Shown here piece after piece: positions 47,846 through 60,436 of a stretch of DNA of 64,000 bases. The DNA comes from Neoceratodus forsteri. Lineage: Eukaryota; Chordata; Ceratodontiformes; Ceratodontidae. The position numbers were made by a program, and so were the translations under genes. The notes beneath the pieces were generated by a model. That model had not been told where the DNA came from. It did no database searches and worked only from the letters and a program-made list of their open reading frames with translations. Where the stretch lies: contig CM057454.1 in the NCBI GenBank assembly GCA_016271365.2, positions 696,089,501-696,153,500 on the forward strand, in the 5' to 3' direction. Each line of letters starts with the position of its first letter. The first letter of the stretch is position 1.

Positions 47846-48825
47846 AGTTTTACTGTTCAAGAACTATGTCTCATCTTGATTTGCTGTAACTGCCCCTTAT
47901 AATGGAAATGCATTAATAAAGCTTAAATTGTAAAAAAAAAAAAAAAAAAAGTCCTTCAAGGAGCTCACAGAAGAGCAATGCATAGTGCACTACTGCCTCA
48001 GTAAGAGTACCATAAGGGAGCTGTGCCAGGAGCTGTGGGAGGACCTACACAGCGCCACCAACATCCACTACCCATGGAGGAGTGGGGCAGTGCAGCACTG
48101 TGTTTTCTGGTCACTGGCACCTTCCATATCCCTACAGGTGACACAGTGGGCATATCCCAGACAGTGGTGTCAAAGTGCCTTAGGAGATTCCTCACAGACC
48201 TAATACAATGCACCGCTAGGTACATCAGCTTCCCATGGGATGAACAACAACAGCATCATGTGAAGCAGGTATTTTACACAGTGGCACAGATCCCTCACGT
48301 GCTTGGGGCAATCGACTGCACACATGTTGCCATCAGGGCACCAACAGCAGATGGTGATGTGTACATCAACAGAAAAGGGTACCACTCCATGAACATTCAG
48401 GGGGTATGTGACAGTGACTGCTGCATACTGGATGTGGTGGTCAAATACCCTGGATCCCACCATGACTCCCACATATTCCACAACAGTGGCATACCGGTGG
48501 TTTTCGCAAGAGGGCACATTACTGGTGGATGGCTGATAGGTAGGCACTGGAGGTAACAATACCTGCAGCAGAGTGCATGTGTCAATGCATGTTGGACCTG
48601 CAGACATAGTGTGGATAGGGGTGTACATACAGGGCAGCATAACATGGGAACAGGATGCACAGTCAATGCAAAGTACAGATGTGATGGCCACACAGACATG
48701 TGGCACAGCACACATGGGATGCATGCAGGTCCATGGACCACACACAGTGCACCATCCACAGGCATGGGTGAGCTACACATGGCCACAGGACAGCCGTGCT
48801 GTGCATGTACATGGTCCATGTTGTG

Positions 48826-48857
48826 TGTGTGTGTGTGTGTGAGTGTGTGTGTGTGAT
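48826..48857. repeat. (TG)n microsatellite in the Harbinger intron
   Basis: About sixteen TG dinucleotides with one GA interruption. Confidence 0.95.
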
Positions 48858-49324
48858 GCAACAGGTAGCAGCAGTGTGCAGTGCAGCACATATGAATTGG
48901 CAACTAACCAGTAATGTTTCCAACCGCAACAAGTGACAGTGGATACCCCCAGATGCCATGGCTGATGACACCAGTGAGAACACCACAGACTGCAGAAGAG
49001 GTGTGTTATAACAAAGTCCTAACCAGCACAAGATCTGTTATTGAGCACACATTCAGGCTCCTAAAGGCTAGATTTAGATGTCTCGACTGATCGGGTGGTG
49101 CGTTGCAGAACATCCCTGAGATGACCTGTAGGATTGTGCCTGCCTGCCGCATCCTGCATGATATTGCACTGTCACATCGTGTGCCACTGCCTGACACAGT
49201 CCAGGAGGATGGTGAAGTAGTGGAAGGTGATGGTGAACCTGACAGCATGGCAAGTGAATCATCACATGGGGGAGCATCTGCAGGACACTGTACAAGATGT
49301 GAAGTCATACAGAAACACTTCTGA

Positions 49325-50084
49325 GATGTCACACCAACACCACCCCATGAGCGGCACCTGCAGCAGTACAGAACAGACAGATGTGGCCAGCAACAACAAC
49401 ATGGCACCACAATCACTGACTGAATAACAACACATTACGGGGTACTGTCTGCCAGGTGCTATGCAACACACATGGCAGCACTGCTGCTGTACCAGTATCC
49501 ATGTGTGTTGTACAGCAACTGATTGACATGGCTGCACATGTTATGAGGCCTATGAACCATCCATGGACATGCACTGTATGCTAGGAAGGAGGTGTGAACA
49601 CATAGTCCCTGACATGCACTGGACTGTGGTCAGTAACACGTTGTGCCCGTACATGTAGCCAGACACCGCAGGTAGGGCAGTCTGCACAATGGGATGCAAT
49701 GGGAGTGGAACAGGATAAAGATATGTAGTGTGGTTCCAGCAATACAATGATGCATAGGCATAGCTACAACATGGGTCCATGTACAGTACTGATGAGTGGC
49801 ACAGTACAGCAGTGCCTGACTGCACCAGACTGCACAGGGGCATGCTGAGGATGTCAGGAACCATGTAGTGCACAAGGCCCTGCCTGCAGACACATGTTGT
49901 GTGGTGGGGTTGGGTGTGAGGGTGAACAGTGGCAAGCCCACAGTTGGTGGCAGACCAGCTGCACTGTGGGGGATGTGACAAGGGCACCATGCTGCAGTAC
50001 TGATGCAGAAATGGACAGGCATTCATGCTGCACAGCACTCCTGATCCAGCACCATACACCATGGGTAGAGGTCTGCAACACCCA
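49325..50084. other. Harbinger interior, no gene assigned
   Basis: TG/CA-rich DNA between the transposase end and Myb-like gene 1. The minus-strand frame of gene 1 stays open to 49,550, but its composition becomes Cys/His/Leu-rich here and looks non-coding. A 3' end or further exons of that gene may lie in this stretch. Confidence 0.4.
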
Positions 50085-51333
50085 TGTCCACCCCTGTCGC
50101 CCTCAGCTGTGTTCTCGGCAACATCGCCAGGGCACTGGGGCAGGAACTCCAAGTTGTCATCTGCCTCCGGTGCAGCACAGTCCATGGCGTCATCCACCTG
50201 CTCTGCCATCTGGTCCTGCATGGGGCTCTGGTCCACACCCTCCACACCATGCTGCTCCACCCCCTCATGGTCCGCATTAGCCTGCTCCTCCCCCTCCTCC
50301 TCTATATCTGGTGGCAGTGGGTAGGCTCTGCGGTGATGTCACCATGTGGAGTGCATATGCCCTGGCATTGTTCATCTTCTACTCTGCCATTGCACATAGC
50401 AATGCCCTTTGGTGAGGTGTGACATTGGTGCAGTCACCTGCAATGGTGCAATGACACATGTTAGTGGTGGTAAGGGCACACCCAATATTGCCCTGACACC
50501 TGAGCATGTGTGTGACTGGGTGCTGCCCATGTGGTCCATGGGATACACTACACTTGACATGCTGTACCTGAGTGCCACACCCCACCCACACACTGCACCT
50601 GACCACCCCACAGTTTCCCGTACTGCAGACTGTGTCACACTGCAGTATCCCCGTGCACACTGGGGACACATATTGACCCGTAACACACACATGGCCAGGT
50701 GACCAAGCAGTCCACCTGCCTGCAATGTTATGCTCTGTATGCACACTGTACCCCATTGTCATATGCCATACCCTGGCAACACAACCATAACACACGTTGG
50801 ACATTGCATGCACCTACCTTGCCTCCTGAGCCACTGCATATCCTCCTGTTGTTTTCCATGCACCATGCCATCCATCCCCTGCATGCCTCCCATGTGGAGC
50901 CTGGATTGCGTTGCATAGACCTGTGTGTACAGATAACACATTGTCAGCTGTGCAGGACATATGGGCATGATGTATGTGACATTGCTGTGTGTATGTGTGC
51001 CTACCTGGTGCCATATCCACCTTCAACTGGTTGCTGGCCAGTCCGTATCTCCACATCTCTTCATTCAGCCATGGACATCAGGCACCTCAGGATGGCAGGG
51101 TCACACCATGTCAGGTCCTGCTACTTGTGTTTGAGCTGCCTTGGGGTATGCCTATTACCAATGATGTCACACAGGCGTGACCCAATGGCCCTCCACACCC
51201 TGTTCCTGGCAGTGGTTGGGTGGTTCCTGCACCCAGGTGGCAGCAGTGTGGTGTGCCACTGCTGCACAAGATTTATCAGTTGGGCAGTTTCAGCTGGTTT
51301 GAAGGTGGAGGTCCTGCCACTAAGGGAGCTCAT
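50085..51333 (-). pseudogene. Myb/SANT-like protein gene 1 of the Harbinger, two exons
   Basis: Harbinger elements encode a Myb-like DNA-binding partner that brings the transposase to the termini. Exon 1 (51,333-51,005) encodes FKPAETAQLINLVQQW, NRVWRAIGSRLCDIIG and RQLKHK, then TAG where the conserved Trp is expected, and QDLTWCDPAIL: a trihelix/SANT pattern. It ends at CACCAG|GTAGGC. Exon 2 starts after GCAGAG near 50,325 and encodes an acidic stretch (PLPPDIEEEGEEQANADHEG, later EQVDDAMDCAAPEADDN). The stop at 51,120 and one 1-nt frame change before the donor inactivate it. The true 3' end is unclear. Confidence 0.65.
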
Positions 51334-51719
51334 CTTGCAGCTGTTTTAAGTCAAAGTGTATAACTGGGCCAGTCCCAGTAATGTGGACCCTGCCTCTGCT
51401 ATGTGCAGTGACTGTGGCGTCAAACCATTGTGAATGCACATGTTCGTGCATGAGACAAGTGCAGACCTCACGTGCAGCCTACTCCACCACATGCTGCATG
51501 TGCATTATGCATGCAGGCACATGTGAGCCACAATAGCAAGTCATATTCTGCCGCATGTGCCAGTACTATTGCCACATATGCAAGCAGTATTGTTACATAT
51601 GTGAGCGTTAGTGCTGCAGTCACACAGAATGCAGATGCTAACACACTCACACATTTGCATATGCAACATGCGCATAGTGGATGCACAGGCATGATATCTG
51701 TGATGCATGTGTCTGCATG
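51334..51719. other. Harbinger interior, alternating purine-pyrimidine DNA
   Basis: Rich in GCATATG, GCACATGTG and CATGCATG words up to the Tc1 insertion point. Long open frames here exist only because TG/CA-rich sequence has few stops. Confidence 0.5.
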
Positions 51720-51721
51720 TA

Positions 51722-53368
<1,647 letters not shown>

Positions 53369-53370
53369 TA

Positions 53371-54798
53371 CAGTACACCTGGGCAGTTCACAGCAGTGAC
53401 ACAGCCACTCACATCGCTGCCTAGTGTGACACACGTCTACACCCATCACTGACACCAATAGCACATCCACCCACCACCACATATCACATTCCACCCCATC
53501 TGTACACACCCCTACTGCCCACACAACAGCCCAGTACAACTGCAGACATCATTGTCATGCCCACCCCTCCTCAGTCATGGCCGGTCAGCTGTCCTGCACC
53601 CACACCCACAACCACAATTGTGGCTCTGCAGGCCGTACTGGCACAGGCAGTGGGGGGGGGTCAGTAGGTGTTCACATAGCACCATCCATGGTGGACAGCC
53701 TATCCCCCATCCCATTTACACACTGATCATGCTCTGTCACTCCCCACACACAGATCACCCAGCCGTGCACCGCCATGTCCTGTGCAGTGTGTTGCATGCT
53801 GTCTCAGTGCACATGTTGGGCACCCGACAGTGTGTGACTTTTCCCCATCCATGTCACCCACAGCACAATGTGTACCCTGTAGAAGTAGACAGCACTACAC
53901 ACATGGCCATTACTCATTATTTATTCCACATATGTGATGCTTAGTTTGCACACAGTGAGTTCCCAGCTTGTGGCTACAGACATCCAACCCATACACTCAC
54001 CCTATGGATACACACATCACACATATATACCCTATGCCCCTCCATCACCACACACCATGAGACATCACACACTTGTGACAGCCAATCACAGTCCCAATAA
54101 CACTATAGTGCACATTATACTGTAACCCATCCACCACTGTGCTGTCCATCATGATTGACATTGTCACTGGTTTTCAGGTCTCGGCATTGTCCTATGGCAC
54201 TTTGGGGCCTGGAATTCCTGTGTCTTCCGGGCCTGCTGCCTTGACCATGTCACGGCACCTCTGGATGTGCCACACACACCTGGTATAACCGCCTGTGTGC
54301 TCTGTCCAGTTGTTGCCGTGTCCTGCACTGCTGTTGCCTTCACCCATCAGCCATGCTTCCTTGGCCCCAGTGATGGTGCACACACAGCTGGTGGGTCTAC
54401 TGTGCTCGGAGTGTCATTCGCCTCTTGCTCCATGGCAGGCACGTCTGGTAGCATGTCATGCTGGACAATGGCATGGCTTGCCACAGTCCTCTGCTGATTG
54501 GGTGCATGCTGTCCCACACTGCTGCTGGCAGTGACACTGAGTGCCTGTCCCACTGCCATGCTCCTTCTTCTACAAACACCCACACTGGTTCCTGGCATAA
54601 CCTGGTCCTGCACCTGTGGCTGTACCCCTGGGCTCTGACCATGCAGCCATTGGTATGTGTTGCACGGCTGTCACAGTCTGTCCTGCTGGTGTTGTGGGCT
54701 GTATCTCCACAGTAGTTGCCTGTATGTCCACAGCAGTATGTCCCATGACTGGTGCATGTATCTGTTGTAGCACACTCTCTTGTGCTTGCATTGTTACA
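53371..54798 (-). other. Harbinger interior, possible 3' part of Myb-like gene 2
   Basis: TG/CA-rich. On the minus strand at 54.35-54.83 kb an open stretch with Gln/Pro/Thr-rich sequence (HAPVMGHTAVDIQATTVEIQ, later SSVGQHAPNQQRTVAS) may continue gene 2 after a frameshift. The remainder (53.4-54.2 kb) shows nothing recognisable. Confidence 0.35.
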
Positions 54799-55521
54799 TC
54801 ACACACAGTGCACACCTTGTGGGCCCGCACGGTGTGTTGTCATTAAGGTCTGCAGTGCCATGGCAATTGTGTCTGTCTGCCTCTGCTGCTGTTCAACTGA
54901 CTGTTCAATGGCTGATTCCAGCCTATTGATGGCCTGTGCATGGTCCTGCAGGGCCCCCACCAGCATGTCGAGTGACACCTTGTTCTGGTGTGTGCCTGTC
55001 TGTATGGCAGACTCTATGCTACCGATATGGTCGTCCATTGTCCTGTGATGCTTCTCAAGGCACAGCTGTATGCAGCCAAGCATTTCTGTTTGCTTTTCCT
55101 GCCATCCTACCACTGACTGGCAGTAGCCATCATAGTTGGTGGGGGACTTATCTGGCTGGTCCTGCATTGAGAGGGTGGCCTCATTGAGATGTGCCTCCAG
55201 CTCCTCAGTGGTGGTGAGGCTGAGGTCCTGAGCAATGTTTGCCTCAATGCACTCACAACTGGCGACATCACATGCCTCCACGTTGTCCTCAACCGGTGTC
55301 CCACTTATCCCATTCAACAGTTTCTCAAGGTCTGCTACATCTATGTCTGCAACTCTGATTTTCTGTGTGCTCAGCACCTGGGACGTGTCTGCTGTGGTGG
55401 CATCTGTTGCCATGGTGCTAGCTTCCTCTCTACCACTGCCTGCAGGACTGCTGTGGTTCTCCTCTGCTTGTTCCCCTGCTGTGCCTGTGGGGTTGCAACA
55501 TTGTGTGTCAGTCACTCCCAT
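54799..55521 (-). CDS. Harbinger Myb-like protein gene 2, C-terminal exon (acidic, coiled coil)
   Basis: A 240-codon open frame on the minus strand has an acidic Ser/Thr-rich first half (ADIDVADLEKLLNGISGTPV, DLSLTTTEELEAHLNEATLS) and a helical, Gln-rich second half with heptad-like spacing (MLGCIQLCLEKHHRTMDDHI, INRLESAIEQSVEQQQRQTD). It lies 0.44 kb downstream of the SANT-domain exon on the same strand, so it is probably the second exon of that gene. The coiled coil suggests oligomerisation. The intron boundaries are not certain and the first coding codons are probably upstream of the apparent start. I know no named family for this tail. Confidence 0.55.
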   Translation of the reverse strand: MGVTDTQCCNPTGTAGEQAEENHSSPAGSGREEASTMATDATTADTSQVLSTQKIRVADIDVADLEKLLNGISGTPVEDNVEACDVASCECIEANIAQDLSLTTTEELEAHLNEATLSMQDQPDKSPTNYDGYCQSVVGWQEKQTEMLGCIQLCLEKHHRTMDDHIGSIESAIQTGTHQNKVSLDMLVGALQDHAQAINRLESAIEQSVEQQQRQTDTIAMALQTLMTTHRAGPQGVHCV

Positions 55522-55961
55522 GATAGCTTTGATACACTTACTGGCTACTGTGGTGGCACTGATTTCATGGTGTGTCCAGCCCTCTGGTGTACTACACTGT
55601 GGTGCACACAGGTCTCATATCCCAGGGTCCACATCGTGTGTACTGTGTGCACAACCATTGCCTGCACATGCATTGCCCTTGCACATGGTGCTCTGTGGCT
55701 GTGTGTGTTGCCCAACACCACCTGGAGTGAATGCATGTGTTGCTCTTTTGTTGCACCATTGTGCATCACCACGGTTTATAGAATTGCCAACTTGTGCACC
55801 TCAACCTACAGCACCACACCCACACACCAAGCTGAGACCACAACCATCCTGCATCAGTGTCATAGCACATGGTCATACATTCTGTATGTCTGTGACACAG
55901 CTCCACACCTGCTGCTGCTCACTCCCACACACCACCATCAGTCCCCCCACCCTCATACATG

Positions 55962-56468
55962 TCACATTACTGGTACTGTGGGTATGGTGGGCCTACTTAT
56001 GCCTCCCTGCAGTCTCCTTGTGTCCAGATCTGTGTCCCCATGCACACTGTGCATGCTGAACAAGGCCAGCACTTGTTGTTCATGGGCACTGAGGGTGTTT
56101 TCTTCACTTGGTCCACCACCTGTTGCTGATGCACTGTGCTTGTTGTGCACCTCCTTTTCCTTTGCATGATGCTTTAGGTCATTTATGTGTTTCTGCAGGT
56201 CCCTCACGGCACACCTGGAATTGGCTACTACATTTATCTTCCTGGCAACTGCATTCCAGGCATCCTTGTGCTGCTTGCACATTTCCCTCTCCCCACCCCT
56301 GCCAAGCAGCAGTTTTGCATTGGCCTCCACCTCATCAAGGAGGACATCTGTCTCCTCATTTGTGAAGTTCTTTTTCCTTTTTCTCTGTGTTGCAGCCTGC
56401 AATGCCATCCCACTACTGTTTTGGGCCTTTGCCACCCACCTACATCTTCCTTCCATGTTAGTGTCCAC
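55962..56468 (-). CDS. Harbinger Myb/SANT-like protein gene 2, N-terminal exon
   Basis: The likely ATG is at 56,456 (MEGRCRWVAKAQNSSG). The domain is a NAIF1/Harbinger-type Myb-SANT motif: KRKKNFTNEETDVLLDEVEA (helix 1), KDAWNAVARKINVVA (helix 2) and RCAVRDLQKHINDLKHHAKE (helix 3), about residues 25-110. After it comes a Ser/Thr/Gly linker and LSAHEQQVLALFSMH. Within the Harbinger right end it is transcribed inward from the terminus, opposite to the transposase. A donor-like GTAGGCCC occurs near 55,998. It is open throughout, unlike gene 1. In known Harbingers this partner is needed for transposase nuclear import and end recognition. Confidence 0.75.
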   Translation of the reverse strand: MDTNMEGRCRWVAKAQNSSGMALQAATQRKRKKNFTNEETDVLLDEVEANAKLLLGRGGEREMCKQHKDAWNAVARKINVVANSRCAVRDLQKHINDLKHHAKEKEVHNKHSASATGGGPSEENTLSAHEQQVLALFSMHSVHGDTDLDTRRLQGGISRPTIPTVPVM

Positions 56469-56715
56469 ACTGTGTTTTGTGGCTTTTTTATCAGCATTTC
56501 TTTACGACATGTGTAACTATTTACATCTGTTCTGTGATTTACGCCATTGTTCTATGGCATATCTTGCAATATGCATAATTTCAGTGATGTTTGGCGTATG
56601 TTGTCTGTGTTCTGGAATATGGTGCTAGTCGCATGTTGCAGTGTTTCAGGCACAATTGTATGCCACGGCATACTTTATGGCATGCGCTTGGGGATCTTTT
56701 GGAATTGGGCCCTCA

Positions 56716-57935
56716 GTATTTACTTTGGTATACATGCCAAGTCTTCAGTGTATTGCTTCAATAGCAGTAGAGCTAAAGACATCCATATATTTTATAACAT
56801 TTTTCTTGGTTCTTTTTTCTCTTTCATCTAAATGTTCCTGTGTTGGTGACAATGAGTGTGTGAGAACAAGAAAGTGAGTGAATGAGCATGGTGGAGACAT
56901 CCCCCAAATACAGTAATATTGGGAGCCATTGGGGCATGCATAATAGCCTGGAATTTGCTACAGTGAAGAGAGCACTGTACTGTATCTTCTGTATGAAAAG
57001 CAGGCTTTGATGTATTAGATGGAAACATTGCAGGCTTTACTGTTCCATCCTAGTAATAGGACACATGTTCACAGTGGAGCCAAGTGATACATGCTTTACA
57101 ACTAGTTACGACTAGGGCATTGTGACGGAGGTATCTGGATATCTTTTGTTATGATGGAGCATGATGCTGGGCATAACTGTTGCAGGAGTGTTGAGGGGTA
57201 TTGAAGGTCCCTGATGCTAATACAGGAAAGGTGATTAGGTGTTTTGTGAAAGTTAAATTCCTCATGTGGCATTCTAATGGCCTTACCTATTATGCATCCA
57301 TGAATTTTTGAGCAAATTGTGCAAATTAGCAATTTCTTGCTATCTACAGTAAATGTCAACATACTAAACCACATTTATCCAGCTTAATTAGATTTCAAAA
57401 CATATTTATTTTGTAAGCATGCCAAATCATGAGTGCATACCTGCAATAACAGTGGAACTATAAACATCCAAATATTGTGAACATTTTCACAGAAGATTGA
57501 ACTGTTTTTCCATCTCTTATAAACATGACTCCTCCCACCTGCTCACCTGACTGCCTGACACTGTCTGTCCTGTATTCTTAACAGCAGGTGCAATTTTCAT
57601 ATTTCTTGTTCCTCTTTTATCTAAACTTACCTGTGTGGATGGCAGTGAGTTAGCAAGGATGAGAAAGTAAGTGAATTAGCGTGGTGGAGACATCTGCTTA
57701 TAGAGTAATAGTGGGAGCCATAGTGGGCATTGTAATAGCCAGGAATTTGCTGCAGTGAAGGGAGCACTGCACTGTAGCTTCTATATGAAGTAGGCTTTGA
57801 TGTATTAGATGGAAATGTTACAGTCTTTACTATTCAGTCCTAGAAACAGGGCACATGTTCACAGTGGCACATGTTCACAGTGGCACCAAGTGATACATGC
57901 TGTACTAGTTGCGACTAAGGCCATTGTGACAAGGG
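56716..57935. repeat. Tandem repeat array carrying the Harbinger (unit ~0.7-0.8 kb)
   Basis: Words repeat in order: ACATGCCAAGTC/GCATGCCAAATC (56,728; 57,417), ACATCCATATATT/ACATCCAAATATT, GGTGGAGACATC (56,889; 57,682), AGGCTTTGATGTATTAGATGG, CACATGTTCACAGTGG, and CCAAGTGATACATGC (57,082; 57,885). Together with 40,849-41,191 this gives two full units of about 704 and 801 bp and the start of a third. Unit 2 also has a 16-bp micro-duplication of CACATGTTCACAGTGG. Confidence 0.85.
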
Positions 57936-58427
57936 ATTCAGATATATATTTTTTGGGGTGGAAATTAAATTCTTGTACTTCCATAGGTTGACATTTGGAA
58001 GTCATTTCAGTTTTACTTGAGTGAAAATACTTCCAGCTGTCAGTTTTTGGAAGTAAAAATAATTCTAGTCCAAAAATTTTGAAAGTCGAAATACTCCAAG
58101 TCCTATACTCTTTGAAGTCATAGGCCTTCTGAATACCTCATTGAAACCCCATCCATGCCACATTCACAAAAATATGTTTTCACAATGAGTCTAGAGTCAA
58201 GAGACAGGCAGCAAAGTCAAGTGTTTAATGACAGTAAACTAACCCCTTGAATGGAATATTGCTATTATTTAACTAATACATTTTTAAATAAGGTTTTTAT
58301 ATTTAAATTGTAATTGTTTTATTGTACATAGAGATTTACAGCTTTACCATAATGCTTTGGAATTTGATAGTCAATCATAATGCTCCATTTACAGCCATTG
58401 TTTTATCATTAACACTGATCTAAATCA
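57936..58427. other. Unassigned AT-rich DNA
   Basis: No gene or repeat is recognised. Several GAAGT-A/TTTTGGAAGT words are scattered at 57.99-58.12 kb. Confidence 0.4.
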
Positions 58428-58640
58428 GGGGATGCAGTATAGCGCAGTGGTTTAAGGCTCTGAGCTGCAAATCTGGTGACATCCAACACACCAGACCTGC
58501 GTTTGAATCCCACAGCTTCCACTTGCATACTGTGTGACCCTGAGCAAGTCACTTAACTTCCCTGTGCTCCCAGGTCGCACCTGTAAAAAAGCTTTCAGCT
58601 TAGTGTGCTACTCCTGGTTAAACAACTAAATTAAAAAAAA
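58428..58640 (+). mobile_element. CORE-type (MIR-like) tRNA SINE, full length
   Basis: A tRNA-like head has box A TAGCGCAGTGG (58,440-58,450) and box B GCGTTTGAATCCC (58,499-58,511). The middle (CACTTGCATACTGTGTGACC, GCAAGTCACTTAACTTCC, TGTGCTCC) is the conserved CORE/MIR domain. The tail (GCTTAGTGTGCTACTCCTGG and an A-rich end) is shared with the truncated copies at 39.9 and 37.25 kb. RNA polymerase III would be expected to read it. Confidence 0.85.
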
Positions 58641-59677
58641 TCCAGACAAGTATGATTCCCAAACAGAACCAGAAAGGACATATGCATTATTAGTATCACA
58701 AGGATATGCTAAACAAATGTAGAAGAAGAAACAGATTACAGCATGGGAGCAGTAACAAACAACAAAACAAACTCTGACCTGAGCTGATAGGGATGCAGGA
58801 GAGGAACCTGGGGTAAAATTAGTGAAAATGTGCTTTCTTAATATTTGTACACTAAATTTTCAACACAGCCTTGTTATTACCCACTTCCTAAAGAAGGGCA
58901 GAGAAAATGTTCAACTCCTGGCGTAATGCTGGCTCATGCAGGGAATCTGAAATCAACTTTCTGGATGTAAAAACACATTTTGGACAGGAGTTAAAAATTG
59001 ACAACTGTCACATTCATGAGGTGTTGTACAGAAATGACTATGTTGAGAATTTTGGGTAAAAATATTCAATATTACAAAAGGTATGAGCCTGTGTTTGCAA
59101 AATTCAACATAGCATCATAAGTTTGCTTTTTTAAAACTACCAGAAACTCCTCAAGCCTTTCCTTAACTATATTTCCAGTAGTTTACTGACCACTGACATC
59201 AATCTGACTGACTTGTATTTCCCAGACTTGCTTGCCTCCACTTCTGTGCATTAGCACATTTGCTGTTCTCTAGTCTGTAGGTACATTCACTGGCTGTAGA
59301 GAGCATTGGTATACAACTACCTAGTGCACTGCCAGAACTTGCATTATTTCCCTCAGCATCCGAGCGTGTAATTTTGCTGGTCCTGCAGATATTGACAAGA
59401 GTAAGAAAGTTGTTGTGTAATGTGCTAGCACAGAATGGCTTCTGCATCCCAGCACAATGGTAGCTGGAATTCAGTCTTCCCTCTTAAGTAGTGAGTTGTG
59501 GGTTGCTTAGAAAGCATTTTGAGAAGCCTACATAAAAAGCTTTATATGAAGCTGAAAGGTGGGGCTTTAGGTTTCAATGGTAATTGAGCCCCCATGGTTT
59601 CAGGCTCATCAGAACGTGAATCCACCAACTTTCTTGTTGCAATAGTCTAGTCTGTCTGTCCCCTCCTTTTCTGTTTG
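58641..59677 (+). other. Mostly unassigned; Penelope-like RT fragment near 58.9-59.05 kb
   Basis: At about 58,945-59,050 the plus strand encodes SEINFLDVKTHFGQELKIDN and EVLYRND, resembling the 'FLD...LYRK' block after motif C of Penelope-like reverse transcriptases. The rest of the stretch is not recognised; an 82-codon minus-strand frame at 59.2-59.45 kb shows no motif. Confidence 0.45.
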
Positions 59678-60435
59678 GGTATCTAATGTATAATAATTTG
59701 CAAGTGCACCAGAGGACATATATAACAAATTGAGTGTCACGTGTTATACATGTTATTCATTCTATGATGTTTACATGCAAATTTGTATTGATAGGATGTT
59801 GAAACATGTTACCTGTAAAGGCGTAACCACAAATGTTACACCATGTACATTTGTAAACAACCATAAGGTATATAAGGCAACCAATTACTGCTATTAGTAG
59901 AGAAAGGGGAAAACTTGCTATGCATTAGCCTATCTTTAAAGTTGGTAGACCTTTTGAAAGTGACCCTAGGACTGATACCCACAGATTCTGCAAAAACAGC
60001 ATCAAAAGTCAAAATATGCCAATTAGCATGAATAACATGTCCAGTTCTGCCTGCTAAATGATTATACCGGGAGACAGATGTGAAAGGTTCTTTATCTGAA
60101 TGTGATGTCATGCTCTTTTTCTGTATTAACAAATTGTCCCTATACTTATCTATTTGCTCCCTCCTTAGCTTCAATTAGCAGAACTTAATTGTAACCCCTC
60201 TCCTTAAAATGTTGTTCTAACTCACTAGCTTGAATGTCAGAATCATTGAGACTGCTGCAATTTCTGAGCAGTCTTGTAAACTGGCTAAAAAGTACTGTAT
60301 AGAGTCTATATGACTCTGCAGGTGGTCACTTTCAGCTCTTAAGAGAGCACTGGTAGCCATAGCATATCTGTAACATTTAGGCTGTATACGCTCACCTAGT
60401 ATTGCCATGAGTGTTACACAGTATCTAAGAAATCA
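59678..60435 (-). mobile_element. Penelope-like element, inverted arm
   Basis: On the minus strand, frames include ASELEQHFKERGY-like sequence near 60.2 kb, GISPRVTFKRSTNFKDRLMH (59.93 kb, the conserved block between RT and endonuclease in Penelope-like elements) and, farther on, VIYVLWCTCKLLYI (about 59.73 kb), the start of a GIY-YIG domain. The outer 300 bp are an inverted copy of 60.53-60.79 kb. Frameshifts and stops are numerous. Confidence 0.7.
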
Positions 60436-60436
60436 T

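Larger units (their letters stand above)
41756..47950 (+). mobile_element. Tx1/L1-type LINE, near full length, inside the Harbinger transposase
   Basis: The flanking duplication AAGTCCTTCAAGGAG is at 41,741-41,755 and 47,949-47,963, and the insert ends in a ~19-base poly-A after AATAAAGC. The left duplication is preceded by AA, so the nick site TTTT/G fits an L1-type endonuclease. Layout: 5' leader, ORF1 (41,921-42,788), a ~1.15-kb G-rich spacer, ORF2 (43,941-47,731) and a 3' UTR with a G-quadruplex-type motif. The target duplication is still perfect, so insertion is fairly recent relative to the host Harbinger. Confidence 0.93.
41588..49324 (+). pseudogene. Harbinger transposase (HARBI1-like DDE), split by an L1
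   Basis: The N-terminal part (41,588-41,755) ends in CTQKSFKE. Beyond the L1 the frame resumes as LTEEQCIVHYCLSKSTIREL, as in HARBI1-type proteins. A 1-nt shift near 48,065 leads to CFLVTGTFHIPTGDTVGISQ, then the catalytic region PHVLGAIDCTHVAI (first Asp), INRKGYHSMNIQGVCDSD (second Asp) and PGSHHDSHIF. At 48,551 a donor-like GTAGGC interrupts GGWLIG, and coding resumes near 48,935 as DSGYPQMPWL, so a ~380-bp intron is likely, with a damaged acceptor. The last part has VIEHTFRLLKARFRCLD, a TGA at 49,088-49,090 where CGA is expected, and LQNIPEMTCRIVPACRILHD. It is inactive as it stands. Confidence 0.85.

Noticed and set aside
49550..50260. 236-codon minus-strand frame as one protein
   Set aside because: Only the first part is acidic and fits an exon; after about 50,085 the composition changes abruptly to read-through of TG/CA-rich DNA, so the full frame was not called.
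50699..51349. 216-codon plus-strand open frame
   Set aside because: It is antisense to the SANT exon of Myb-like gene 1 and has the same low-complexity composition.
55189..56169. 326-codon plus-strand open frame (and a 274-codon one overlapping it)
   Set aside because: It lies opposite the Myb-like gene 2, is Cys/His/Leu-rich as expected from reading TG/CA-rich DNA, and shows no domain.
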